Below, in pieces: positions 34,102-41,789 of a stretch of DNA of 64,000 nucleotides. Numbering within the stretch: the first letter of the stretch is position 1; every line of letters starts with the position of its first letter. Where the stretch lies: the NCBI RefSeq assembly GCF_016481275.1, contig NZ_JAEMNW010000004.1, positions 558,001-622,000 on the forward strand. The letters are read 5' to 3'. Both the position numbers and the translations under genes were made by a program. The notes beneath the pieces were generated by a model. The model saw only the letters and a program-made list of their open reading frames with translations, did no database searches and was not told where the DNA came from. Origin of the DNA: Antrihabitans auranticaus. GTDB taxonomy: Bacteria; Actinomycetota; Actinomycetes; Mycobacteriales; Mycobacteriaceae.

Positions 34102-34387
34102 GGACTTGACCTCCGGGTCAGAAAAATAGCTCGGTCCGAGAGTGAAATCGGTTGAACATCAATGCGTTTGCAGCCGTGCTCTAGAGGTGGAGGAGCGTAC
34201 TGAAAGGTGGCTCGATGCGTGCGGTATCAGAGGACAGGGCACACCAGGGCAATCATTGCCAGAACATCGGGCGGCCGTTAGAGGCGAAAGGCCCTTGACT
34301 TCGGGCACCGGACAAGCGGTGATCGGGATCGCGTTGTCCCATCGAGGCAGATGTGAGACGGTGAGAAAGAGCCTGGTACTCGGGCTC
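34102..34387. other. Gene-free leader region upstream of the riboswitch
   Basis: No convincing reading frame. It holds the promoter of the BBE oxidase (minus) and presumably the transcription start for the riboswitch-exporter transcript. Confidence 0.5.
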
Positions 34388-34428
34388 CCGGACGAGGGGT
34401 GCTGTACCCGGCGCGCGACAAGACGGCC
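34388..34428 (+). promoter_or_regulatory. Guanidine-III (ykkC-III) riboswitch
   Basis: The stretch begins CCGGACGAGG, continues GGTGCTGTACCCGG and ends GCGCGACAAGACGGCCC. The blocks CCGGACGAGG, GTACCCGG and GACAAGACGG are those I remember for the ykkC-III aptamer of Thermobifida fusca, in the same order and near-identical spacing. The paired CCGG elements (34388-34391 and 34408-34411) can form the first helix. GGAGG of the exporter gene follows at 34433, so guanidinium binding would control translation by freeing or hiding the start region. Confidence 0.85.
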
Positions 34429-34442
34429 CGTTGGAGGTTGTC

Positions 34443-34757
34443 GTGTCTTGGTTCGTTCTTGTGCTTTCCGGTGTGCTGGAAGCGGTCTGGGCTACGGCGC
34501 TCGGGCGGTCCGAGGGGTTCAGTCGTTTAGTGCCGTCGCTCGTATTCGTCGCGGCACTGGTCGCGAGCATGGCCGGCTTGGCGTACGCGATGCGCGACCT
34601 GCCGATCGGGACGTCCTACGCGGTCTGGGTCGGAATCGGTGCGGTACTGACCGTCGTCTACGCGATGTCGACTGGCTCCGAGGGCGTTTCCGTGCTGAAG
34701 GTTCTCTTCCTGCTCATGATCATCGCAGGTGTCGTGGGCCTCAAGGTTGCGCACTGA
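34443..34757 (+). CDS. gdx: SMR-family guanidinium exporter (Gdx/SugE type)
   Basis: 104 residues, four transmembrane helices, starting at GTG 34443 with GGAGG six bases upstream. Residues G10, E13 and W16 (SGVLEAVW) match the Gdx subtype of small multidrug resistance proteins, and RDLPIGTSYAVWVGIGAVLT is the conserved helix 3 pattern. Gdx proteins exchange guanidinium for protons as antiparallel dimers. The guanidine-III riboswitch just upstream settles the physiological role better than sequence alone. Convergent with the nitronate monooxygenase gene. Confidence 0.92.
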   Translation: MSWFVLVLSGVLEAVWATALGRSEGFSRLVPSLVFVAALVASMAGLAYAMRDLPIGTSYAVWVGIGAVLTVVYAMSTGSEGVSVLKVLFLLMIIAGVVGLKVAH

Positions 34758-34772
34758 GCGGGCGCTGCAGCC

Positions 34773-35762
34773 CTAGGATGCCAGGGCGCGCGTTCCGGTC
34801 TTGTGGTCCAGTTCTTTTACTGCGCAATCGTACTGGGCTTTGAAGGTCGCAACCAGATCCGCGACCGTGAGGTTGTCTTTGACCGCGCCGATGCCCTGTC
34901 CCGCGCCCCAGATGTCCTTCCAGGCTTTGGCATCGCTGTTGCCGCCCGAGCCGAAGTTCATCGCCGACGGATCGGACTCGGGAAGGCCGTCGGGATCCAG
35001 ACCGGCGGCGGAGATGCTGCCCCGCAGATAGTTTCCGTGGATGCCCGTGAAGAGGTTGCTGTAGACGATGTCCTTGGCCGTCGAATCGACGATCATCTTC
35101 TTGTAGCCGGGATCGGCGTTGGCCTCGGCGGTGGAGATGAATGCCGAACCGATGTAAGCAAGATCGGCACCGGCAGCCAGCGCCGCGAGAATGGAGCGAC
35201 CGTGCGCGATGGCGCCCGACAGCAATACGGGCCCGTCGAACCACTCGCGGATCTCCTGCACGAGCGCGAACGGTGACTGCGTGCCGGCGTGGCCACCGGC
35301 CCCTGTGCCGACGGCGATGATGCCGTCGGCACCCTTCGCGATCGCTTTACGTGCGAATTCGTCGCTGATGACGTCGTGTAGCACGATTCCGCCGTAGGAG
35401 TGGACGGCGTCGTTGATGTCGGGTCGCGCCCCGAGCGAGGTGATGACGATCGGAACCTTGTGCTCGACGATCACCGCCATATCGTGTTCGAGGCGGTCGT
35501 TGGAACGGTGGACGATCTGGTTGACAGCGAAGGGGGCCACTACCGCATCAGGATGTGCAAGCTGGTAGCTCGCGTTTTCCTCTGTAATCCGATCGAGCCA
35601 GTCCGCCAACATCGACGAGGGCCGCGCATTCAGTGCCGGGAAAGACCCGACGATCCCGGCCTGGCACTGGGCGATGACCAACTCCGGGCCCGAGCAGATG
35701 AACAACGGTGACCCGACAACGGGCAACGCGAGCTTGCCGGAAAGCGCTGGTGGCAGTGCCAT
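34773..35762 (-). CDS. Nitronate monooxygenase/2-nitropropane dioxygenase-family FMN enzyme
   Basis: 329 residues in a TIM barrel: LALPVVGSPLFICSGPELVI, GIVGSFPALNARPSSML, then GADGIIAVGTGAGGHAGTQS with the GAGGHAG FMN-binding loop, and ADLAYIGSAFISTAEA. The His of GGHAG is the catalytic base in bacterial enzymes. It oxidises alkyl nitronates, protecting from propionate-3-nitronate-like toxins. Start ATG 35762 follows GAAGGATT. Divergent from PadR, which probably represses it. Confidence 0.88.
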   Translation of the reverse strand: MALPPALSGKLALPVVGSPLFICSGPELVIAQCQAGIVGSFPALNARPSSMLADWLDRITEENASYQLAHPDAVVAPFAVNQIVHRSNDRLEHDMAVIVEHKVPIVITSLGARPDINDAVHSYGGIVLHDVISDEFARKAIAKGADGIIAVGTGAGGHAGTQSPFALVQEIREWFDGPVLLSGAIAHGRSILAALAAGADLAYIGSAFISTAEANADPGYKKMIVDSTAKDIVYSNLFTGIHGNYLRGSISAAGLDPDGLPESDPSAMNFGSGGNSDAKAWKDIWGAGQGIGAVKDNLTVADLVATFKAQYDCAVKELDHKTGTRALAS

Positions 35763-35851
35763 GTGAATCCTTCGGTCGGGGCGATTGGCGGCATCTGGCG
35801 GTCCGCGAGTACTCGAGACGTGACGCAAGGGTATTGGGAAATGCAGGCTTT

Positions 35852-35865
35852 TGCAAATTGTTGCA
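35852..35865. promoter_or_regulatory. PadR operator candidate
   Basis: TGCAAATTGTTGCA: arms TGCAA/TTGCA around ATTG, embedded in a longer ATGCA...TGCAT symmetry (35841-35866). It lies between the divergent nitronate monooxygenase and padR genes, 77 bases from the padR start. Confidence 0.5.
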
Positions 35866-35942
35866 TAACCTGGCGTGTGGAAGGCAAGCTGGCGTGCAGC
35901 CACCTCCGTATGCTGCGTGACGACGAGAGAGAAAGACCCGAC

Positions 35943-36497
35943 ATGTCCTTGCCGCACGCGATCCTCACCGCATTGATCGAGAAGCCCTCCTCGGGGCTCG
36001 GCCTCGCGCGCCGATTCGACAAGTCGATTCGGTACTTCTGGTCCGCAACGCACCAGCAGATCTACCGCGAACTGGGCAAGTTGGAAGAGGCGGGACTGAT
36101 TCGGGCGCGCGAAGGCGAGGTCGTGGCCCAGGGGCAGCGGAAGACATTCGACGTACTTCCGGCCGGCCATGCCGAGCTGCGGCGGTGGGTAGCCGAAGAG
36201 CAGGATCCACGACCGTTGCGCGATCCGATGCTGCTCCGAATCCGGGCATCGGCGGCCGTCGGCGGAACAGACTTGGTCGATGAACTCACCCGGCACCTCG
36301 AGTTGCATCGCCGCCAGCTTCAGCACTACCGAGAGATCGAAGCGCGCGATTTCTCCGACGTCGTTTCCAGCGAAGCGGCGATGCAACACCTCGTGCTTCG
36401 CGCAGGCGTGGGCTTGGAACTGTTCTGGACCGCGTGGCTTGCCGACGCAATCGAGACCGCTCACACAGTCGCTGCGCAGGAGGCGGAAGGCCGGTAG
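35943..36497 (+). CDS. PadR-family transcriptional regulator
   Basis: 184 residues. Winged helix: MSLPHAILTALIEKPSSGLG, RRFDKSIRYFWSATHQQIYR, ELGKLEEAGLIRAREGE; C-terminal Vir_act_alpha_C dimerisation helices (ELTRHLELHRRQLQHYREIE). The family represses detoxification genes and responds to phenolic or other small toxins. Divergent position implies control of the nitronate monooxygenase gene. Confidence 0.9.
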   Translation: MSLPHAILTALIEKPSSGLGLARRFDKSIRYFWSATHQQIYRELGKLEEAGLIRAREGEVVAQGQRKTFDVLPAGHAELRRWVAEEQDPRPLRDPMLLRIRASAAVGGTDLVDELTRHLELHRRQLQHYREIEARDFSDVVSSEAAMQHLVLRAGVGLELFWTAWLADAIETAHTVAAQEAEGR

Positions 36498-36645
36498 CGG
36501 AGGTCGACTTCAAACCCCCACAGCGGCGGTGTCCGTATGGGACCCGGTACGCGACCCACGGTGAAGAGGTGCGACCGGTAGGTCCGCACACGCTAAATCG
36601 GAATCCCCGCAGGCATTCTCGGTCGACCGGTACAGCTGCTGCGAA

Positions 36646-37011
36646 TCAGGAGTCGGTCTCATTGGCATCGATGTAGCTGCGATAGACGGAGAGCAGCGCG
36701 CGTTTCTGCGACTCGGTGAGTCTGCGGTCCGCACGCAACGCTGCCTCGGTGGCGCCGTCGTCGGCCGCGACGGGGTCTGTGAGTAGCCCGGCCTGTTCGA
36801 GCATTGCTTCCGCGGAAAGGTTGAGAGCAGAGGCAATCGATTTGAGGATGCGAACCGACGGCTCGTGCATACCGCGCTCGATCTGACTCAGGTACGGATT
36901 GGAGACCGCAGTCATTGCGGAAAGCTGGCGCAGCGACAGATTTGCCATCTGTCGCTGCGCCCTGATGAATTCGCCCAATAGCTTGGAGCTGTCATCGGGA
37001 TCGGTCGGCAT
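36646..37011 (-). CDS. XRE/Cro-CI-type helix-turn-helix regulator
   Basis: 121 residues: LLGEFIRAQRQMANLSLRQL, SAMTAVSNPYLSQIERGMHE and PSVRILKSIASALNLSAEAM form the HTH_3 domain; the C-terminal tail (DRRLTESQKRALLSVYRSYI) is helical. It resembles the Rv0474-type regulator found next to hbhA-like genes in mycobacteria, and indeed a phasin/HBHA-like C-terminal fragment lies just upstream. Target unknown. Confidence 0.88.
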   Translation of the reverse strand: MPTDPDDSSKLLGEFIRAQRQMANLSLRQLSAMTAVSNPYLSQIERGMHEPSVRILKSIASALNLSAEAMLEQAGLLTDPVAADDGATEAALRADRRLTESQKRALLSVYRSYIDANETDS

Positions 37012-37059
37012 TGTCGTCCCTGCGTTGATCGAGGCGGCGGATGCCTTGAACCTACTAGG

Positions 37060-37200
37060 TCAGGCAGCCTTCGCCGGTGCGAAGACGCCGGCGAGGTTGA
37101 TGGCGAAGTCGCGCTGCGCCGTCAACAGGTCGATGGCAACGTCGAAGCGCGCCGATGTGAGGGCCTCGAGTACGGACCGGGGTGAGGCCGCGTGACCGGC
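37060..37200 (-). pseudogene. C-terminal fragment of a phasin/HBHA-like protein
   Basis: The last 45 or so codons read RSVLEALTSARFDVAIDLLT, AQRDFAINLAGVFAPAKAA. Amphipathic helix plus an Ala/Lys end resemble phasin-like or heparin-binding-haemagglutinin-like proteins encoded beside this XRE regulator in relatives. No start codon or upstream homologous sequence is present; the frame becomes meaningless next to the ArsI gene. Family assignment is tentative. Confidence 0.4.
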
Positions 37201-37220
37201 CCGACTACCAACGCAATCGG

Positions 37221-37718
37221 TCAGCGGCAGCAGGTCGCCTGTGCCGTGCCGGCATCCTGCAGTTCGACCGCATCCGCGGCGGCCGTCGTGCTGCCGCAAG
37301 CGCATTCGCCAGTTGGGTCGGCTGCAAGCAGATCCGGTGTGGTGCCGAAGGTCTCGGCATCGGCGAGCACGGTGTAGACCTCCCACTTCTCGTTCGCCGG
37401 CCCGGTCACCCAGACCTTGTCCTGCGTGGCGAAACAACAGGTGGTGCCGATTTCCTCCTGAGTGAACAGCCCCTCGTCTGTGAAGCGAGCGATCTCAGCG
37501 TGCACCTTTGCGCTGGATTCGACCTCGACGCCGAGGTGGTTGATCGAACCACCTCGACCGGCGTTCTCGATGAGCACTAGCTTGAGCGGCGGCTCGGCGA
37601 TCGCGAAGTTCGCGTAACCCTCCTTCAGTTTCGCCGGCGCGGTGCCGAAAAGCTTGGAGTAGAACGTGACTGACGCGGCGAGGTCGTCGACGTTGAGGGC
37701 GAGCTGGACACAAGACAT
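37221..37718 (-). CDS. arsI: ArsI/CadI-type VOC metalloenzyme
   Basis: 165 residues of the vicinal oxygen chelate fold. MSCVQLALNVDDLAASVTFY, SKLFGTAPAKLKEGYANFAI, INHLGVEVES with a metal-binding His, then EIGTTCCFATQDKVWVTGPA with the Cys pair typical of ArsI, and NEKWEVYTVLAD with the Glu ligand. The tail is Cys-rich (ECACGS; TCCR). ArsI uses Fe(II) and oxygen to break the carbon-arsenic bond of methylarsenite; CadI relatives respond to cadmium. Start 37718 follows GGAGG. Divergent from arsR; no arsenite efflux gene is nearby. Confidence 0.87.
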   Translation of the reverse strand: MSCVQLALNVDDLAASVTFYSKLFGTAPAKLKEGYANFAIAEPPLKLVLIENAGRGGSINHLGVEVESSAKVHAEIARFTDEGLFTQEEIGTTCCFATQDKVWVTGPANEKWEVYTVLADAETFGTTPDLLAADPTGECACGSTTAAADAVELQDAGTAQATCCR

Positions 37719-37740
37719 GATGAGAACCTCCATCTTGTGA

Positions 37741-37796
37741 GACATATGTCGAACTGCTCGACATCACCAGGATGGCACCTTTTTGACATAAGTCAA
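37741..37796. promoter_or_regulatory. ArsR operator candidates
   Basis: Two symmetric sites between arsI and arsR: GACATATGTC (37741-37750, perfect) and TTGACATAAGTCAA (37783-37796, arms TTGAC/GTCAA). Both contain GACATA, typical of ArsR/SmtB-type sites. They would control both divergent genes. Confidence 0.6.
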
Positions 37797-37817
37797 TATC
37801 ATAGGCAGAATTGCTTC

Positions 37818-38174
37818 ATGCCCAAGTCGTTGCCCCTGGTCGACATGTCCGCGCCGGTCTGCTGCGCACCCGTTGCCGCCGGGCCGATCGACGACGCGGA
37901 CGCACTGGAGGTGGCGTTGCGACTCAAAGCACTTGCCGACCCGGCCCGAGTGAAGCTGATGTCCCTGCTGCTCACCACCGCCACCGAGGCAACGACCGGC
38001 GACCTCGCCGCCGTCGTCGGCCTGTCCGAGTCGACCGTCAGCCACCACGTCGGTCAACTCCGGACCGCGGGCCTGATCGAATCCGAACGCCACGGCATGA
38101 ACGTGCACCATCGGGCGCGGCGCGAGGCGTTGTCGGCGCTCTGTGTGGTGCTCGACCCGAACTGCTGCACCTGA
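37818..38174 (+). CDS. arsR: ArsR-family metalloregulator
   Basis: 118 residues. SAPVCCAPVAAGPIDD near the N-terminus, winged helix LKALADPARVKLMSLLL, GDLAAVVGLSESTVSHHVGQ, LRTAGLIESERHGMNVHHRA, and a C-terminal DPNCCT. The N-terminal Cys pair recalls actinobacterial ArsR proteins in which two such cysteines help bind As(III); the C-terminal pair may add a site. The usual helix-3 CVC motif is absent. Divergent from arsI with two operator-like sites in between. Confidence 0.9.
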   Translation: MPKSLPLVDMSAPVCCAPVAAGPIDDADALEVALRLKALADPARVKLMSLLLTTATEATTGDLAAVVGLSESTVSHHVGQLRTAGLIESERHGMNVHHRARREALSALCVVLDPNCCT

Positions 38175-38246
38175 TTGTCGGTGTCCTCTAGGTAACCGGG
38201 CGCAGCTCCATTTGCTAGGCGCGGCGCAAGGACGCCGGGCGACGCA

Positions 38247-38417
38247 TCAGGCCGTGTCGGTGCTCGGTCCGGTGTTGGTTGCTCCGCCCTCGTCGGACCA
38301 ATCAGTTTGAACGGCATCGCCTTTGCCGGGGTCGCTGTCGACGTCGTCGCGAGCGCCGTCCGGCGCGTCGGTGGTCGGCGTTGTGGATACGCGGTCGGGC
38401 GTCGACGGAGTTGTCAT
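38247..38417 (-). CDS. Small acidic hypothetical protein
   Basis: 56 residues, rich in Asp, Thr and Pro and probably disordered: MTTPSTPDRVSTTPTTDAPD, GARDDVDSDPGKGDAVQTDW, then SDEGGATNTGPSTDTA. The DWSDEGGAT segment is one I associate with short actinobacterial proteins of unknown role. GGGGGA stands 11 bases before the ATG. Alone between arsR and a broken PPOX gene. Confidence 0.6.
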   Translation of the reverse strand: MTTPSTPDRVSTTPTTDAPDGARDDVDSDPGKGDAVQTDWSDEGGATNTGPSTDTA

Positions 38418-38538
38418 GGTTGTCGAATTCCCCCATGTGGCACGTCTGAAACGGTGATATCGCTACGGTGCGCGCGCTTTCGCCGGCCTGGATCTTTCGG
38501 CTCGCCGGAGCACACATTAGGAGCGGGGAAGGCGACGG

Positions 38539-38954
38539 GTGCGGGTGTACGCTGCGCCCGTGACGATCGTTGACGAAAAGGTCGTTTCCTTCACCACTTT
38601 CAAGCGCGACGGGTCCGCGGTGAGCACGCCCGTGTGGATCGTGGATCTCGGGAACGGGTCGGCGGGCTTCTATACGCCGTCGGTGTCGGGCAAGACAAAG
38701 AGATTGAAGGACGATCCGCGGGTGTTTTGCGGCCGTGCAGTTCGCAGGGAAAGCTGAGAGCCGGAACCGCGCCGGTGGGTGATATTGCTGTCGTAGTCGA
38801 TGCTGCCGAGCGTGACGCGGTGTACGAGCGGGTCGTTGTGAAGTACGGCGTGCAGGTCAAGATCTTTCGTAGTCTGGCCACGGTGGGTGGTTGGATCAAG
38901 CGCAAACAGTTCCCCTATGGCGACCCGGGCGTCGTCATCACGCTCGACACCTGA
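38539..38954 (+). pseudogene. PPOX-class F420-dependent oxidoreductase gene with frameshift
   Basis: The first frame reads VTIVDEKVVSFTTFKRDGSA, VSTPVWIVDLGNG and GKTKRLKDDPRVF. The protein then continues in another frame as RPCSSQGKLRAGTAPVG, AAERDAVYERVVVKYGVQVK and KRKQFPYGDPGVVITLDT. A one-base loss near 38728 explains it. Joined, the product is a normal PPOX protein of about 130 residues, similar to the intact one at 54288. Either a recent inactivation or a sequencing error. GTG 38539 or 38560 could be the start. Confidence 0.78.
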
Positions 38955-39360
38955 CGCGCCCGGCTTGGCTATTTCTACTGACTGCCAACGGGATTCGGCG
39001 AACTATCGCGTTTCGACGACGGCTGTGCACAGACCGTGGGTTGTCGCCGCCCGCGGTACAGCGCCGCAGGCGAACAGCCGCTGGGTGAACCCGACGAAGC
39101 CGTCGAGGTCGTGCAATCCTGCGGCAAACTCATCTGAAGGTAGCGCGCAAGCGTCTGTCGCTGACGACGGCGGAGGGACGCACGGCGAAAGCATGCACGG
39201 CGTTCCGGTGAGCGGCATCGATCTGGTCATCCGGCAGTCGCAATATTGGCAGCAAACTCCCAAAAGCGAGGGTATGCGCACTCATCGCTGGATCAGCCAA
39301 TGGAAGAAACTGGGCTTGACCTCCGCGCGAACCAGGCGCACACTGTCATTAACGGCACAG
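38955..39360. other. Gene-free stretch before the catabolic operon
   Basis: Frames on both strands look non-coding and I see no RNA gene. The 3' end holds the promoter region and an extra CGGCACA half-site (39352-39358) next to the operator of the following operon. Confidence 0.5.
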
Positions 39361-39379
39361 TGTGCCGTTGAACGGCACA
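39361..39379. promoter_or_regulatory. IclR-type operator, site 1
   Basis: TGTGCCGTTGAACGGCACA: perfect nine-base arms around one G. It ends 15 bases before the acyl-CoA dehydrogenase start. An additional inverted AACGGCACA lies immediately upstream. Related 19-mers occur at 45816 and 47747. Confidence 0.7.
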
Positions 39380-39394
39380 GCTGGAGGTTGGGTA

Positions 39395-40584
39395 ATGACG
39401 TTAATGAACGATCGTGTCGTCGGGGCGGCCGACGTGTATATGACCGAAGAGCGACTCGCGATCCAATCGATGGCCCGCGAGTTCGCGGCCAAAGAGGTGT
39501 TGCCCGTTGCCAATGCGCTAGACCCCGTCAAGGGCGAGATTCCGATGGACCTGCGCCGCAAGATGGCAGACCTCGGATTCTTCGGAATCCTGATTCCCGA
39601 GGAGTACGGCGGATTGGGATTGGGGGTGTTCGAGTACGCGTTAATTGTGGAAGAACTTGCCCGGGCGTGGATGAGCGTTGCGAGCCTGATCGCGCGGGGT
39701 CAACAGTTCACCACCGGCTTCTCGGAGGCGCAGCGCCGTGAGTATCTGCCGAGAATGGCGACGGGTGAATTCCTGAGCGCGTTCGCTTTGTCAGAAGCCG
39801 ATGCCGGATCCGACGTTTCGGCGCTGAGTACCCGAGCGAAGCGAACGGCCGACGGATGGCAGATCACCGGCCAGAAGATGTGGTGCACGTTCGCGGACGG
39901 CGCCGATTATCTGCAGGTCTTCGCTCGGACGGCACCCGTCGATCTGCAGCACCGGTCGCGTGGAATCAGTTGCTTTCTGATGCCGAAGGGTCGTGGTGAG
40001 CTACCGGAGGGTGTGTCCGGAACACCGGTGCACAGATCGGGTACCACGGCTGGAAGACGTGGGAGCTGTCGTTCGACAACGCCCCCGTCGACGCGGACGC
40101 GCTGGTCGGTGCCGAAGGCGATGGGTTCAAGATCGCAATGGGCGACCTGGATACCGCGCGCATCCATACCGCGGCGCGTGCAATCGGACTCGCGCGTGGA
40201 GCGTTGGAAGACTCGATTACCTATGCGCACCAACGGGTTCAGTTCGGTCGGCCGATCGGCGACAACCAAGCAATTCGTTTCAAGATCGCACATATGGCCA
40301 CCGAGATCGAGGCTGCTCGGGCGTTGATGTACCGCGTCTGCGCCGAAGTCGACCGGGGTGTGCCCATCAGTTTGCAGGCGTCGATGCTGAAGTACATCGC
40401 CTCGGAGATGTCCGAACGCGTCACCAGCGAAGGCCTCCAAATCCATGGCGGTGCAGGGTATACCGCCGACTTCGCTGTCGAGCGATATTGGCGCGACGCG
40501 CGCTTGACGAAAATATTCGAGGGCACGTCCGAGATCCAACTGAAGATCATCTCCGACCGCCTTCTCGGACGGACCGCACGATGA
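39395..40584 (+). pseudogene. Acyl-CoA dehydrogenase gene with internal frameshift
   Basis: The first frame encodes the N-terminal and middle domains: MTLMNDRVVGAADVYMTEER, GFFGILIPEEYGGLGLGVFE, FALSEADAGSDVSALSTRAK, WQITGQKMWCTFADGADYLQ, up to VSGTPV. After about 40028 the protein continues in a different frame: AQIGYHGWKTWELSFDNAPV, GDGFKIAMGDLDTARIHTAA, FGRPIGDNQAIRFKIAHMAT, GLQIHGGAGYTADFAVERYW, RDARLTKIFEGTSEIQ. One missing base explains it. The joined product, about 396 residues, is a normal FAD acyl-CoA dehydrogenase with FEGTSEIQ. GGAGG precedes ATG 39395. It leads the catabolic operon; the CoA-transferase start overlaps its stop. Confidence 0.87.
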
Positions 40585-41789
40585 ACACAAACAGCACTGG
40601 ACCACTGCGCGGCGTCGTCGTTCTCGACCTGACGGCGGTACTCGCAGGTCCCTTCGCGACGATGGTGTTGGCCGACCTGGGTGCCGACGTCATCAAGATC
40701 GAGCCGCCCCGGGGTGACTTCATCCGCCAGCAAGGTCCCTTCGCGCCTGATGACGAATTGCGTGCTTACGGCGGCTACTTCCAGAGCATCAACCGCAATA
40801 AACGCAGCGTGGTCCTCGATCTGACGACAATCGGAGGCCGTGACGCGTTGCTGGAAATGGTAATTCACGCCGACGTGCTCGTAGAGAATTACAGCCACGG
40901 CGTGATGGACCGACTCGGACTCGCCTACGAGCAGCTGCGCGAGGTCAATCCAAAGCTCGTGTACACCGCGGTTCGCGGGTTCGGGGACGAGCGGACCGGA
41001 GCGAGCCCGATGCGTGAATGGCCGGCGTATGACATCAACGTCCAGGCGCTGAGCGGGCTCATGGAAGTCACAGGCTCGCCCGATGGACCGCCCATGAAAG
41101 CCGGGCCGGGCCTCGGTGACACTGTGGCCGGTCTGTTCGCGGTCGTCGGGTTGCTGTCGGCGTTGCATCGAGCACAACGAGACGGCGTCGGCTCGTTCGT
41201 CGATGTCGCGATGTACGACGCCATGCTCGCGATGTGCGAACGCACGGTCTATCAATACTCCTACACCGGCACTGTCCCTACGCGCCAAGGCAATACGCAT
41301 CCGCTGCTGTCGCCGTTCGAGGTGCTACCGGCGTCGGACGGATGGGTCAGCATTGCGGCCCCTGCGGACGGTCACTGGATCGAGCTGTGCTCGCTGATCG
41401 GTCGGCCCGACCTGATTGCCGATCCACGAACTCGCAGTAACGTCGCACGCACCCGCCACCAAGAACTGGTGCGCGAGGCGCTTTCGGAATGGACCTCGAC
41501 GCGGTCGAAGCACCAGATCACGGCCGCACTGGGCGGAAACGTTCCTGTCGCAGCGGTGAACAACGTCGAAGACATCTTCGCCGACCCGCATGTCAAGGCA
41601 CGCGGGATGCTCGCCGACGTCAGGCACCCCGGATCGGCGCGACCGGTGACCATCGTCAACACGCCTATCAGGTTCGCCGATCTCCCGCCGGCGACAGTTC
41701 GTCGCGCACCGTTGCTCGGCGAGCACACCGCTGAAGTACTTGCCGAATTCGCTTCGGTGACAACACAGAAGGAAGAAGAACATGCGTAG
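40581..41789 (+). CDS. CaiB/BaiF (class III) CoA-transferase
   Basis: 402 residues. LRGVVVLDLTAVLAGPFATM, VLADLGADVIKIEPPRGDFI, RNKRSVVLDLTT, LVENYSHGVMDRLGLAYEQL, and the catalytic Asp region KAGPGLGDTVAGLFAVVGLL. The enzyme moves CoA from a donor such as succinyl-CoA to a carboxylic acid, the activation step for this operon's substrate. ATG overlaps the acyl-CoA dehydrogenase stop by four bases, and the lyase gene overlaps its end by eight. Acceptor unknown; dicarboxylates such as itaconate, mesaconate, methylsuccinate or glutarate are used by relatives. Confidence 0.9.
   Translation: MNTNSTGPLRGVVVLDLTAVLAGPFATMVLADLGADVIKIEPPRGDFIRQQGPFAPDDELRAYGGYFQSINRNKRSVVLDLTTIGGRDALLEMVIHADVLVENYSHGVMDRLGLAYEQLREVNPKLVYTAVRGFGDERTGASPMREWPAYDINVQALSGLMEVTGSPDGPPMKAGPGLGDTVAGLFAVVGLLSALHRAQRDGVGSFVDVAMYDAMLAMCERTVYQYSYTGTVPTRQGNTHPLLSPFEVLPASDGWVSIAAPADGHWIELCSLIGRPDLIADPRTRSNVARTRHQELVREALSEWTSTRSKHQITAALGGNVPVAAVNNVEDIFADPHVKARGMLADVRHPGSARPVTIVNTPIRFADLPPATVRRAPLLGEHTAEVLAEFASVTTQKEEEHA

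Noticed and set aside
34773-36464. 563-codon open frame on the minus strand
   Set aside because: Only the part from 35762 downward is the nitronate monooxygenase; the upstream part is antisense to padR.
38418-38455. GTTT-N15-GGGGGA on the minus strand before the small acidic protein gene
   Set aside because: The -10 is poor and the same G-run serves better as the ribosome-binding site.
39003-39281. Minus-strand frame with FAAGLHDLDGFVGFTQRLF
   Set aside because: No start signal, Cys-rich odd N-terminus and no family match; treated as non-coding.
39993-40580. Apparent long N-terminal extension of the CoA-transferase frame
   Set aside because: It reads Arg-rich, non-protein-like sequence antisense in character and overlaps the second half of the acyl-CoA dehydrogenase; the start at 40581 fits family length.
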